Origin: Planctomycetota bacterium
GTDB lineage: Bacteria > Planctomycetota > UBA8742 > UBA2392
Reading direction: 5' to 3'
NCBI GenBank assembly: GCA_022071975.1
Contig: JAJVIO010000018.1
Location: 24,231 to 78,708 of the forward strand
DNA: 54,478 nt
The position numbers and the translations under genes are program-made. Each line of letters begins with the position of its first letter. Within the stretch, counting starts at the first letter, position 1. The notes beneath the pieces were generated by a model. That model had not been told where the DNA came from. It saw nothing but the letters and a program-made list of their open reading frames with translations, and ran no database searches. Shown here one piece after another: positions 1 through 8,079 of this stretch.

Positions 1-1801
1 CGCGGGTGAGCGAGGCGGCGTCTTCAGCCTTCTGGAATCCCAGGCTGAGCACTTCCTCAACTGTGGTGACACCGGCCTTGAGTTTGCGCCAGGCGTTATC
101 GATCAGGAACTGCATGCCGGAAGCTTTGGCGGCGTCGATCAGCTTCAACTCGTCGGCGCCGTGGTTGATCATGTCGCGGACCTGGTCGTTGGGCTCAAAC
201 AGCTCGTTGACCGCCAGGCGGCCCTTGTAGCCGCTGTAGCCGCACTCGGGGCAACCGACACGCTGCATCACCTCAAAATTGACGGTCTGGCCCAGCACGC
301 GCTCAAGCGCCTCGCGCGCCATGGGCTTCAGCTCTTCGCGTTTGCCGCAGGCCTTGCACACCTTGCGCACCAGGCGCTGGCTGAGCGCCGCGTTCAGCGT
401 CGCGGAAATCAGGTAGGGCGCCAGGCCCATGTTCTCCATGCGCGTGATGCTGCTGACGGCCGTGTTGGTGTGCAGGGTGCTGAACACCAGGTGGCCGGTC
501 AGGCTGGCGCGCACGGCGACCTCGAGCGTCTCAAGGTCGCGGATTTCACCGACCATCACGATGTCCGGGTCCTGGCGCAGGATGGTGCGCAGGCAGTTTG
601 CGAACGTCAGGCCGATCTTGGCCTTCACGTGGGTCTGGTTCACGCCCTCGAGGCGGTACTCGACCGGGTCTTCGACCGTCACGATGTTGACGTTTGCCGT
701 GTTCAGCTCGCGCAGGAAGCTGTACAGGGTGGTGCTCTTGCCGCAGCCCGTGGGTCCGCACAGCAGCACGATGCCGTAGGGCGCGGTGATGATGCGGCGC
801 ATCGAGGCAACCACGTCTTCCTCGAAGCCAAGGTCGTCCAGGCTCAGCGTGGTGCCGCTCTGGTCCAGCAGGCGCAGCACCACTTTCTCGCCGAACACGG
901 TCGGCATGGTGGAGACGCGCACGTCGATGTTGCGGCCCAGGAAGCGGATTTTCAGGCGGCCGTCCTGGGGCAGGCGGCGCTCGGCGATGTCGAGCGCGCT
1001 GATGATCTTGATGCGGCTGATGATGGCGTTCTGCAGTTCTTTGGGCGGCGGCGCCACCACGCGCAGCTCGCCGTCGATGCGGAAGCGGCAGCGCAGGTGG
1101 TGCTCCTGCGGCTCGATGTGGATGTCGCTGGCCTTCATGCGCGCGGCCTCGAACAGCATGCTGTTCACGAAGCGCACCACGGGCGCGAGCCCGGCCTCCG
1201 ACTTCAGGCGCTGGAAGTCGTCGGTTTCGCCCAGTTCGCTGGTGGTCTCGATCTTGAAGTCTTTGAGCTCGCCGACGGCTTCTTCAAGGCTGAGCGGGCT
1301 CTCCAGGTAGGCGGTCTGCAGCGCATCGCTGATCTGCGCGCGGGTGGCGACGGCCGCGATGGGCTCCATGTTGGTGGATGCCCGGATGCTGTCGAGCGCC
1401 ATGAAATCGCTGGGGTCGGACATCGCTACCACCACGCGGTCCGGCGAGCGGCGCTCAGGCTTGCTCTTCTCGAAGCGCACGCCGATGAGCTTGTGGCGGC
1501 GCGCGATGGTTTCCGGGATGAAGTGGGCGGCGTCCGGGTCCACGACGCCGATGCGGTTGAGGTCGATCATCTCGAGCCCCAGCGACTTCGCCAGCGTCTC
1601 GGTCAGGTCGGCGTCGGCGATCAGGCCCAGCTCAACCAGCACGCTGCCGATCAGCCCGCCCATGGTCTGCTGCATGCGCAGCGCGTGTTCCAGCTGGTCG
1701 CGCCGCAGCTTGCCGGCCTCGACCAGCAGCTCGCCGATCTTGCGATGGGTCTCCTTGCGCTCGCTGTAGCGCGGGTGCTGCGTGGTTGCTATGTCTGCCA
1801 T
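1..1801 (-). CDS. GspE/PilB-family type II secretion / type IV pilus ATPase (3' end outside window)
   Basis: Hexameric cytoplasmic ATPase of the GspE/PilB family, which powers pseudopilus or pilus assembly. Translation from the ATG at 1801 gives 600 residues with no stop before the window edge, so the C-terminus is missing. The N-terminal part (about 1-200) is the helical GspE-N-type domain. Walker A GPTGCGKST lies near residues 349-357. It is followed by the Asp-box region (VEDPVEYRLEG), Walker B (DPDIVMVGEIRD) and the His box (TGHLVFSTLHTN). A CxxC...CPECGYSGYKGR zinc motif near the C-terminus is typical of GspE. The gene diverges from the glycosyltransferase at 1926. A second GspE lies at 16898-18601, so the genome has at least two. 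Whether this one serves pili (PilB) or secretion (GspE) cannot be decided from sequence alone. Confidence 0.93.
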   Translation of the reverse strand, partial: MADIATTQHPRYSERKETHRKIGELLVEAGKLRRDQLEHALRMQQTMGGLIGSVLVELGLIADADLTETLAKSLGLEMIDLNRIGVVDPDAAHFIPETIARRHKLIGVRFEKSKPERRSPDRVVVAMSDPSDFMALDSIRASTNMEPIAAVATRAQISDALQTAYLESPLSLEEAVGELKDFKIETTSELGETDDFQRLKSEAGLAPVVRFVNSMLFEAARMKASDIHIEPQEHHLRCRFRIDGELRVVAPPPKELQNAIISRIKIISALDIAERRLPQDGRLKIRFLGRNIDVRVSTMPTVFGEKVVLRLLDQSGTTLSLDDLGFEEDVVASMRRIITAPYGIVLLCGPTGCGKSTTLYSFLRELNTANVNIVTVEDPVEYRLEGVNQTHVKAKIGLTFANCLRTILRQDPDIVMVGEIRDLETLEVAVRASLTGHLVFSTLHTNTAVSSITRMENMGLAPYLISATLNAALSQRLVRKVCKACGKREELKPMAREALERVLGQTVNFEVMQRVGCPECGYSGYKGRLAVNELFEPNDQVRDMINHGADELKLIDAAKASGMQFLIDNAWRKLKAGVTTVEEVLSLGFQKAEDAASLTR

Positions 1802-1925
1802 GATGCCCTTTGAGATTCGTCGCCCCAGTCTAGCGCCCTTCCGGCCGCTGTAAAAACGTACCTGCCGGTCCTTTTCGTCCACGGATCGCGTTGACCTTGC
1901 CTGTGGCCGCGGCTCCAATGGGCGC

Positions 1926-3077
1926 ATGCATGTCGTGTTCGCCCACCATGAACCGATTGACGCCGGCCGTGCGCGCTGGGTGGCGATCGTGCGCAGCCTG
2001 GCTGCGGTGGCCGAGCTGGCGCCGGTGACCTGGTACACACCGGACAGCATGGAGCGCGTGAGCGAGTACGCCGGGAGGCACCTGGCGCTGGAGTTGCCGC
2101 CGGGGCTGAAGATCGCCACGCTTCCCAGCCTGCACAAACGCATGGGACTGACGCTGAACAGCGTGTTCTTCCGCGCGTTCCGCAAGGCCGTCCCGCACTC
2201 CGGCGCCGACGTGCTGTGGCTGCGCAGCGACAAGCTGGCCGCGCACTCCGCCCACAAAGGTGTCGGCCTGCCGCTGGTTTACGAGGCGCACCTGGTCGGT
2301 GAGCTGTGGGCGCGTGACCGCCACGCCCCTGAACGCAAGGCCGCGCGGCTGCACCAGTTAGAGCGCGACATCTACGCGCGCGCGGCAGGGGTGGCGGCGA
2401 TCACACAAGGCCTGCTGGACGAGATCCGCAGCCGTTTTGGCTACCGCGGCCCGGCCGCAGTGGTGCCCAGCGCCGTGGATACCAACTTGTTTAAGCCGGT
2501 GTGGCAGGGCGGCGACGGCCGCACCGTGGCATGGGTCGGCACGCTGCAGTTCTGGAAGGGGCTGGAGTTGCTGCTGGAAGCGCTGGCACTGGCGCCCGCC
2601 CTGCGCCTGAAGGTGGTGGGCGGCGGTAAGCCGGAAGACGAGCAGCGTCTGAAGGCCGAGATCGCGAGCCTGGGGCTCGACGGGCGGGTCGAGCTTACCG
2701 GCCGGGTCGCGCAGACCGACATCCCTTTACACGTCAAGACCTGCGCCTGCGCGGTGCACCCGCTGCCGCCCGAGCACAGTATCAGCGCGCGCTTCACCTC
2801 GCCGCTGAAGCTGTTCGAGTACCTGGCGCTGGGCCTGCCGATCGTGGCCGCCGACGTGCCCAGCGTGCGGGAGGTGCTGCAGGACGGGCGCACCGCGAGG
2901 CTGTACCAGGCCGGTAACTCGAAAGCGCTGGCCGCGGCGTTGACGGAGGTGGTGTCGGACAACGCGCTGGCAAAACGGCTGTCCGCCAACGCGGCAACAG
3001 AAGGCGCCGGCCACAGCTACCAGCAGCGGGCAAAGCAGCTGCTGGAGCTTTTCCGGCAGGCTACCAGCCCCACTTGA
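1926..3077 (+). CDS. Glycosyltransferase, GT-B fold, family 4-like
   Basis: Retaining GT-B glycosyltransferase, 383 aa, probably transferring a sugar from a nucleotide donor to an envelope or exopolysaccharide acceptor. The N-terminal Rossmann half begins MHVVFAHHEPIDAGRARW, which is the acceptor side. The linker contains VVPSAVDTNLFKP, typical of the start of the GT4 domain, followed by a TVAWVGTLQFWKGLELLLEA strand-helix. The C-terminal donor site has SPLKLFEYLALGLPIVAAD followed by VPSVREVL, matching the conserved EX7E-type region. No signal peptide or membrane segment is visible, so it is cytoplasmic or peripheral. Its last 17 bases overlap the end of the convergent membrane-protein gene. 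Acceptor and donor cannot be predicted. No sugar-biosynthesis neighbours are present to help. Confidence 0.88.
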   Translation: MHVVFAHHEPIDAGRARWVAIVRSLAAVAELAPVTWYTPDSMERVSEYAGRHLALELPPGLKIATLPSLHKRMGLTLNSVFFRAFRKAVPHSGADVLWLRSDKLAAHSAHKGVGLPLVYEAHLVGELWARDRHAPERKAARLHQLERDIYARAAGVAAITQGLLDEIRSRFGYRGPAAVVPSAVDTNLFKPVWQGGDGRTVAWVGTLQFWKGLELLLEALALAPALRLKVVGGGKPEDEQRLKAEIASLGLDGRVELTGRVAQTDIPLHVKTCACAVHPLPPEHSISARFTSPLKLFEYLALGLPIVAADVPSVREVLQDGRTARLYQAGNSKALAAALTEVVSDNALAKRLSANAATEGAGHSYQQRAKQLLELFRQATSPT

Positions 3078-3957
3078 GTTTTACTGTCGCGTCCGTGGCG
3101 GTGGCTTCATCGAGCGGTTCGGGTGTGATGGGCAGATAAATCTCGCCCTGCTTGCCCCAGGCGTGGTTGTAGAAGGCCTGGGCCTTCAGGCGCAGCAGGC
3201 TTTCCACCAGGTCGGAGCCGATCAGTGAAGCGGGAATCGCCCGCAACAGCCGGCGGTCGTCATAAAGCCCGTCGTCGGCGAACTCCCACGCCGCCTTGAA
3301 GTCCCCCGTCTCAAAGGCCGCCTGCGCCTGGCGCAGGCGCAGCAGTGCGCGCTCCGTACCGCTGCCGCCGCGGAACTGCAGGGCATACCAGGCGACCTGC
3401 AACTCTCGCCCGCGCTGCACGGGGTCGCGCTCGCGCTTCGACAGCTCGAGCGCAACCCGCCCGGCGCCTGACGCCAGCACAACCAGCAGCAGCGGCGCGC
3501 CGAACGCCAGCCAAGCCAGCTTCACCGTACGCGCGCCGGTAGACGAGAACACCAGCGCCGTCACCGGCAGCATCGCCAGTACACCCGTCACCCAGAACAG
3601 GTGACTGCCCAGGAACAGACCCACGGCACTGAGCAGCACCGCGTTCAGCAGCGCGATGCCGAAACCGATCAGCCTGCTTTCAGGCGTGGGCCGCGAAAGC
3701 TGCCCGGCCGCCAGCCAGGCGATCAACAGCCCCTCGAGCCCCAGCAGCACCATCCATGTCTCGCCCTTCAGTATGCCGACCAGCAGGCCCGCCTGCAGGG
3801 CCGGCAGCACCAGGACCATGCGGGCTGCGGCCTTGAGCGCGTCGCGGTGCTGGCGCAGGACAATGCGGCGCAGGGCCAGGCGCACCACGAACGAGCCCCG
3901 GCGTTTCCTGGCGTCGGGAATTTCGAACGTAGCAAGGTCGAGTTTCTTCTTTGCCAT
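3061..3957 (-). CDS. Multi-spanning membrane protein, function unknown
   Basis: A 298-aa protein I do not recognise. I start it at the ATG at 3957, which has GGAAG about nine bases upstream. An upstream GTG at 4017 would place the start inside a palindromic repeat. The first 45 residues are basic and soluble (MAKKKLDLATFEIPDARKRR). Five hydrophobic segments follow at roughly residues 46-62, 68-85, 95-118, 121-138 and 145-165. A soluble helical C-terminal half has the sequence FETGDFKAAWEFADDGL, which resembles a single TPR-like helix pair. It is the last gene of a possible leftward operon running from 7863 (gaps 62, 53 and 64 bp), and it ends tail to tail with the glycosyltransferase. Product and role are unknown. 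Confidence 0.7.
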   Translation of the reverse strand: MAKKKLDLATFEIPDARKRRGSFVVRLALRRIVLRQHRDALKAAARMVLVLPALQAGLLVGILKGETWMVLLGLEGLLIAWLAAGQLSRPTPESRLIGFGIALLNAVLLSAVGLFLGSHLFWVTGVLAMLPVTALVFSSTGARTVKLAWLAFGAPLLLVVLASGAGRVALELSKRERDPVQRGRELQVAWYALQFRGGSGTERALLRLRQAQAAFETGDFKAAWEFADDGLYDDRRLLRAIPASLIGSDLVESLLRLKAQAFYNHAWGKQGEIYLPITPEPLDEATATDATVKLKWGW

Positions 3958-3981
3958 CACGCTTCCGGGCACGGGCGGCTT

Positions 3982-4013
3982 GCCTGTGCTGCCCACAGGC
4001 AGGATTGCCTGTG
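3982..4013. repeat. Palindromic GCCTGTG/CACAGGC cluster
   Basis: Three alternating copies of a heptamer occur in 32 bp: GCCTGTG at 3982, CACAGGC at 3994 and GCCTGTG at 4007. Either outer copy can pair with the middle one, giving two mutually exclusive hairpins. It lies between the stop of the MBL-fold gene and the start of the membrane protein. Similar GCCTGTG-rich intergenic palindromes are, from memory, widespread in PVC-group genomes; this was not checked. It could alter expression of the downstream gene, but nothing proves this. Confidence 0.6.
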
Positions 4014-4021
4014 CCACGCGC

Positions 4022-4954
4022 CTACAGCTCGATCTCCATGCCCTCGCGGGCGGCGAAGAACTCCGTGCCCGGAGCCTCTTTCTTCGCCAGGGGCAGGTAG
4101 GTCTCGCTCATTAAACGGTCGAGCGCGTCGTCGGTTCGCGTGGGATCGTGGTGGGTGAAGGCCAGGCGCTTTACGCCCGCCTGCTTGGCCAGGCCGATGT
4201 TGAACTCGAAGTAGCTGTGGCCCCAGCCGCGCTTGCTGAGGTGCGGCTTGTCCACGCTTTCGTACTCGGCCTGGGTGTAGGTGGTGTCGAAAGCGATCAG
4301 GTCCGCGCCGCGGCAGAACTCGACCATGCGGTGATTCATGATGCGGAACAGCTCGCGCGTGTCGCCGGGGCGGTCGTCGGTTGAGGTGCGCGCCCAGGGC
4401 TCGTGGTCGCCGCTGAACACGAAACACTTGCCGTCGGCCTCGATGCGGTAAGCGATGCAGTACACCGGGTGGTTGGTGAGCTTGAGCGTAACTTTCACGC
4501 CCTCGCACAGCTCGAAGCTGCGCTCCACGCCGTCTTTGAACTTGTGGTTGAAGTCGAGGTAGCTGACCACGTTGTCGAGCATGGTGTTCTCGACCGGGAA
4601 ATAGCTGTAGGTCATCTGGTCGCGCATCACCTGCTCGAAGCTTTTCCCTTCGCGCAGGGGCCCGATGCCCATCACCTCGACCTTGCTGCCGGGCGTGTAG
4701 ATCGGCGTGAAGAACGGGAAGCCGTGGATGTGGTCCCAGTGGGTGTGCGTGACCAGCAGCCGGATGTCGAAGGGCGGCCTGGCCGTTTTCATCAGCTGGT
4801 CGCCGAGCACGCGGATACCCGTGCCTGCGTCGATGATGATCAGCGGGCCGGAATCGCGGATCACCTGGATGCACGTGGTGTTGCCGCCGTAGCGGGCGGT
4901 TTCAGGCCCGGGCGTTGGAAGGCTGCCGCGCACTCCCCAGAAGCGGATCTTCAT
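4022..4954 (-). CDS. Metallo-beta-lactamase-fold hydrolase
   Basis: A 310-aa cytoplasmic MBL-fold metallohydrolase without a signal peptide. The metal-binding motif HTHWDHIHG is at residues 70-78 (H70, H72, D74, H75). The N-terminus MKIRFWGVRGSLPTPG is typical of the branch of MBL proteins related to phosphoribosyl cyclic phosphodiesterase (PhnP) and RNase Z. GDHEPW near residue 180 and HHDPTRTDD near residue 270 supply the later metal ligands. Members of this branch cleave phosphodiesters, including cyclic nucleotides, but the substrate here is unknown. It sits 57 bp after the 648-aa protein gene and 64 bp before the membrane protein gene, on the same strand, consistent with an operon. Confidence 0.85.
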   Translation of the reverse strand: MKIRFWGVRGSLPTPGPETARYGGNTTCIQVIRDSGPLIIIDAGTGIRVLGDQLMKTARPPFDIRLLVTHTHWDHIHGFPFFTPIYTPGSKVEVMGIGPLREGKSFEQVMRDQMTYSYFPVENTMLDNVVSYLDFNHKFKDGVERSFELCEGVKVTLKLTNHPVYCIAYRIEADGKCFVFSGDHEPWARTSTDDRPGDTRELFRIMNHRMVEFCRGADLIAFDTTYTQAEYESVDKPHLSKRGWGHSYFEFNIGLAKQAGVKRLAFTHHDPTRTDDALDRLMSETYLPLAKKEAPGTEFFAAREGMEIEL

Positions 4955-5011
4955 TCAGTCCTTTCGGCGTGCAGAAGATAGCAGCCTTATGCTTGTCCGC
5001 GCCAGCCCCGC

Positions 5012-6958
5012 CTACTCGTTCGAAAAGTCGTCGCGCGTCGGCGGGCGCGGCGACTTGCCCGCGTCGGAAAGCCTGACCCACAGCGGCGCCGCCGGGTTGC
5101 GCGTGTCGTAGCAGAACTCCAGCAACCGGTCGCCCTGGGGCGACAGGAAGCTGAGCGTGTAAGTCTCGGACTGCTCCCATACCGCCGGGCTGTAAGGCGG
5201 CACCGCACCGCCGAACCGCGTGCTGACCGCCTCGGCCGTCGTGTTGCCCTGCAGCTTCAGCAGGTCGCCGTTAAAGCTGATCTGCAGCGCGTTGAAGCCG
5301 CTGGCCGCGGGCTCCGCCAGCGCGGGACCGGGCACCGCCACGGCCGTGATACGCTCAGCCCCTTCTTCATATTGCACGAGCCAGCCGCGCTCGTTCAACA
5401 CCGCCGGCTCCACCATGTTCTTTTTGCCGGCGATGTCGGCGTAGTCGGCCTTGGGGCTTCCCATGCGGAAATCACCGACGCCGTCAGCGCTGATCTCGAT
5501 CGCCTGCAGGCCGCCGTCGCTGATCGAGCGCCAGGCGAGGTGCACGGCCCAGCCGATCACCCCCAGCACCACCATCACGCCCAGCCAGGTGGCCAGCGGC
5601 TTGAGCAGGCTGGGTTTCTGGATCTGGCCGGCGTCGATGTAGTCCTGCGCCAGGGCGACGCGGTCGGTGGGCTTGGCGGTAGTCTTTTCGCCGCGCACGC
5701 TGTCGCGCCGCAGCACCTGCAGGTCGGAGGCGTTCTCGTCGCGCCCGGGCATATGGACCTCGATCTGGTCCGTGCCGGCGGCGCGCCGCACGATGGTGTT
5801 GACCTGGCTGGCCGGGATGTGGAACGAGCCCGAGGCCGGGCGGTCCTCGCGCTCGATTTTACGCGGGGTTGAGCGCGTCTCGCGCTTGCTTTCGCGTTGC
5901 ACGGCATCCAGCTGCTCGCGCAGCTTTACCACCTCGAGCGCGAGCTCGCGGCGCAGGTCGTCGTCGGGCAGGCGTTCGGCCAACGCCTTCAGCTCAGGGT
6001 TGCTGCGTTCACGCTGACGGGCGTTCGGGCGCGGCGCGAAGTAGTCGTCGGCCAGCAGGTAGGTCGAATGGTCGTCCTTGTCGGGCAGCGCGGAAACCTG
6101 CACGGTATCGGTCGGCGGTATCACGAAGCTGTCGCGAACCGTGACGGGCGGCGGCGTCAGGGTCCTGGGTGCCGGCGTCATGGCCTGCGGCACGGGCGTG
6201 TCGTTCCAGGGCGCCGGTGTGTCGTGGGGCCGGGGCAGCACCGGCTTGTCCACGTTGATTCGGCTGATCACCGGGGCGCTGTCTTCATCCGGCGCGACCT
6301 GTACCACCACATCGGAAACCTGGGGCGGCGCCACGAAAATGTCGGTCTTGCGCGGGTCGGAATCGTCGGGCTCGGCCACGGCGTCCAGCCGGTCGCTGTC
6401 GATGACCGGCGCCAGCTCCTGCGACTCGCTTGGGTCGGGCGGGCGCGGCACCTCGCGGCGGTCCTCCACCGCTCGCCACATTCCGCTGCTTTTACCGCTG
6501 CCCTTGTCGCGCGGCTCCACCTTCAGCTTGTGGCCCTTCTCCGGCACCTCGGTGTCCACGTTGCGGGCCTTGGGCACCACTTCGGTGGCGGCGCCGCGGT
6601 TCTCCTTCTCGATGCTCAGGTCGGTCGGGCGCTCGGAGCGGTCTTCTTTGTCGATGCTGCGGTCCGTGGGCCGCTCGGACTTGTCCACCACGGCCGGGCG
6701 GATCGAGGTGCGCTCGGAGGACAGGTCGGACTCGCTGCGTACGCCGGTTGAGTTGCCGCGCCGCGAGAGGATGCGGGTCATGCGCTGCTGCTGTTTCTCG
6801 AACAGCTCCAGCTTCTTGCTGACCAGCTTGCGGTGCGTATCGGTCAGGCCATCGTCGCCCAGCAGGGGCTCAAGCAGGCGGCGCGCGTCGCCATGCTTGC
6901 CGGCATCAGCCAGCGCCTCCGCTTCGCGGATCTTGCGAACGATGACCAGGGTGTCCAT
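5012..6958 (-). CDS. Single-span membrane protein with long disordered cytoplasmic region, unknown function
   Basis: A 648-aa protein I do not recognise, started at the ATG at 6958; a TTG three codons upstream is less likely. Residues 1-60 are helical and resemble a TPR unit (REAEALADAGKHGDARRLLE). Residues 70-330 are charged and proline-rich, hence probably disordered. They include a near-repeat of RSERPTD(R/L)SI(D/E)KE. A short coiled coil (LRRELALEVVKLREQLDAVQ) precedes one hydrophobic segment near residues 455-478 (WLGVMVVLGVIGWAVHLAW). The remaining 170 residues form a beta-rich domain outside the membrane. The topology resembles a sensor or scaffold with a cytoplasmic tail and a periplasmic lid, but no catalytic motif is visible. 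It lies between the phosphatase-like gene and the MBL gene in a leftward run. Confidence 0.72.
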   Translation of the reverse strand: MDTLVIVRKIREAEALADAGKHGDARRLLEPLLGDDGLTDTHRKLVSKKLELFEKQQQRMTRILSRRGNSTGVRSESDLSSERTSIRPAVVDKSERPTDRSIDKEDRSERPTDLSIEKENRGAATEVVPKARNVDTEVPEKGHKLKVEPRDKGSGKSSGMWRAVEDRREVPRPPDPSESQELAPVIDSDRLDAVAEPDDSDPRKTDIFVAPPQVSDVVVQVAPDEDSAPVISRINVDKPVLPRPHDTPAPWNDTPVPQAMTPAPRTLTPPPVTVRDSFVIPPTDTVQVSALPDKDDHSTYLLADDYFAPRPNARQRERSNPELKALAERLPDDDLRRELALEVVKLREQLDAVQRESKRETRSTPRKIEREDRPASGSFHIPASQVNTIVRRAAGTDQIEVHMPGRDENASDLQVLRRDSVRGEKTTAKPTDRVALAQDYIDAGQIQKPSLLKPLATWLGVMVVLGVIGWAVHLAWRSISDGGLQAIEISADGVGDFRMGSPKADYADIAGKKNMVEPAVLNERGWLVQYEEGAERITAVAVPGPALAEPAASGFNALQISFNGDLLKLQGNTTAEAVSTRFGGAVPPYSPAVWEQSETYTLSFLSPQGDRLLEFCYDTRNPAAPLWVRLSDAGKSPRPPTRDDFSNE

Positions 6959-7020
6959 GAACGGCAATAATCAATCAATACCGACCAATGTTCAATGAGC
7001 GAGCGGGGCGGAAACCGGTT

Positions 7021-7863
7021 TCAGCCTCGTATCTGCTTTTCGATCTCGCGGCCCCAGGGCTGGTACTCGGGCTCGGTGCCGGACAGCTCGGCGCGCAATT
7101 CTTCGTGCACAAGCCCGTTGCTGGCGACCAGGTTCGCGCCGAACAGCCAGTCGTCGCCGCCGTGGAAATCCGTCAGCCTGCCGCCGGCCTCGGTTATCAG
7201 CAGGCAGCCGGCCGCCACATCCCATGGCTTCAGGTAGGGCTCCCAGTAACCGTCAAAACGCCCGGCCGCGACATAGGCCAGGTCGAGGCTGGCGGCGCCG
7301 GGGCGGCGAATGTCGTGGCACTTGAGGATCAGGCGGCTGAAGTTGTCGACGTTGTTGCGGACGACTTCGTTGCGCACGTAGGCGAAACCGGTGGCCAGCA
7401 CGGAGTGTGCAATGTCCGGCATGGCGCTGACGGCCAGGCGCTTGCCGTTCAGGAACGCGCCTGAGCCCGCCTCGGCCATGAAGCGCTCGCGCAGGTAAGG
7501 CGCCTCGACCAGGCCCAGCACCGGACGTCCCTTGTGCCAGCAGCCGACACTGGCGGCAAAGAACGGGAAGCTGCGGGCGAAGTTGGTGGTGCCGTCCACG
7601 GGGTCGATGATCCATACCCAGTCGCTGCCGCGCAGGTCGGCGCCGGTTTCTTCCCCGAGGATGCCGTGGGAGGGAAACGCTTCTCGGATGGTCTGGATGA
7701 TGACGCGCTCAGATTCGCTGTCGGCAATGGTCAGCAGGTCGCGGTGGCGGTCCTGCTTGTGCTGGATCTGGGCGTCTTCGAGGCGGTCGAAGTATTTCAG
7801 CTGAATCTCTGAGACCCGCTCTGCAATAGTCGTAAGTAGTTTTGTATCAGGTAGTTGCGCCAT
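7021..7863 (-). CDS. Inositol monophosphatase / FBPase-like superfamily phosphatase
   Basis: A 280-aa member of the lithium-sensitive Mg2+-dependent phosphatase superfamily (IMPase/SuhB type). All three metal-site motifs are present: GEETG at residues 70-74, WIIDPVDGTTNF at 84-95 (D87, D90) and KPWDVAAG near 213-220. Length and spacing match the IMPase family. Possible activities are inositol-1-phosphatase, histidinol-phosphatase or PAP phosphatase, which sequence alone cannot separate. No membrane segment is present. It is the first gene of a likely leftward run, with a 62-bp gap to the next gene. Its upstream region is shared with the opposite-strand sRNA unit at 7905-8054, so transcription of the two could interfere. 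Confidence 0.9.
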   Translation of the reverse strand: MAQLPDTKLLTTIAERVSEIQLKYFDRLEDAQIQHKQDRHRDLLTIADSESERVIIQTIREAFPSHGILGEETGADLRGSDWVWIIDPVDGTTNFARSFPFFAASVGCWHKGRPVLGLVEAPYLRERFMAEAGSGAFLNGKRLAVSAMPDIAHSVLATGFAYVRNEVVRNNVDNFSRLILKCHDIRRPGAASLDLAYVAAGRFDGYWEPYLKPWDVAAGCLLITEAGGRLTDFHGGDDWLFGANLVASNGLVHEELRAELSGTEPEYQPWGREIEKQIRG

Positions 7864-7904
7864 TTGCCCGGATTCTTGTAGAGCTTTACGGAAAAATACT
7901 GAGC

Positions 7905-7931
7905 TTGCTTGCGCTGCTTATCCGTTATACT
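7905..7931 (+). promoter_or_regulatory. Candidate sigma-70-type promoter of the sRNA
   Basis: TTGCTT at 7905-7910 and TATACT at 7926-7931, with a 15-bp spacer, which is shorter than the ideal 17. The predicted start is near 7938. No protein gene follows on this strand, so the promoter makes sense only with the structured region and terminator that follow. Confidence 0.5.
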
Positions 7932-7937
7932 CTTTGT

Positions 7938-8054
7938 AAGCCGGGGCTGGGGAAATTGTCCTCCTCCAAGTTTCGACAGGTTTCTGTTGAAATGTGCCTC
8001 CCTCAGCACCGGTTGTAGTGGCGGGCCGCACTCCTCAGGCGGCCCGCTTTTTTT
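7938..8054 (+). ncRNA. Probable small structured RNA, family not recognised
   Basis: A unit of about 117 nt with no plausible plus-strand ORF, preceded by a promoter-like sequence and ending in a strong intrinsic terminator. It folds well by eye. An outer helix pairs CCGG plus GCTGGGG (from 7941) with CCCTCAGC plus CCGG (to about 8012), with one internal mismatch. An inner hairpin pairs TTTCGACAG (7971) with CTGTTGAAA around a GTTT loop, with one G-T pair. The terminator stem follows. The nearest upstream plus-strand gene ends at 3077, so this terminator cannot belong to a protein transcript nearby. The conserved GGAAGGxAGCAGCC of SRP RNA is absent. 6S and tmRNA signatures were not seen. Confidence 0.55.
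8021..8054 (+). terminator. Intrinsic terminator of the sRNA
   Basis: A perfect 9-bp stem (GCGGGCCGC at 8021-8029 with GCGGCCCGC at 8039-8047), a 9-nt loop and seven T at 8048-8054. The T-tract exists only on the plus strand, which fixes the direction. It lies 26 bp from the end of the convergent desaturase gene. Confidence 0.85.
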
Positions 8055-8079
8055 AACCAGTCAGTTTTGCTGATTCGCG

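Noticed and set aside
161..1813. Long plus-strand open frame (550 codons) across the first gene
   Set aside because: It is antisense to the GspE ATPase, which has all family motifs. The frame is a by-product of high GC.
7797..8009. 70-codon minus-strand frame over the sRNA
   Set aside because: It overlaps the start of the phosphatase gene, has no family features and covers the structured RNA.
7938..8054. Identification of the sRNA as SRP RNA or 6S RNA
   Set aside because: The SRP GGAAGG...AGCAGCC core is missing, and the length and bubble do not fit 6S. It is left unassigned.
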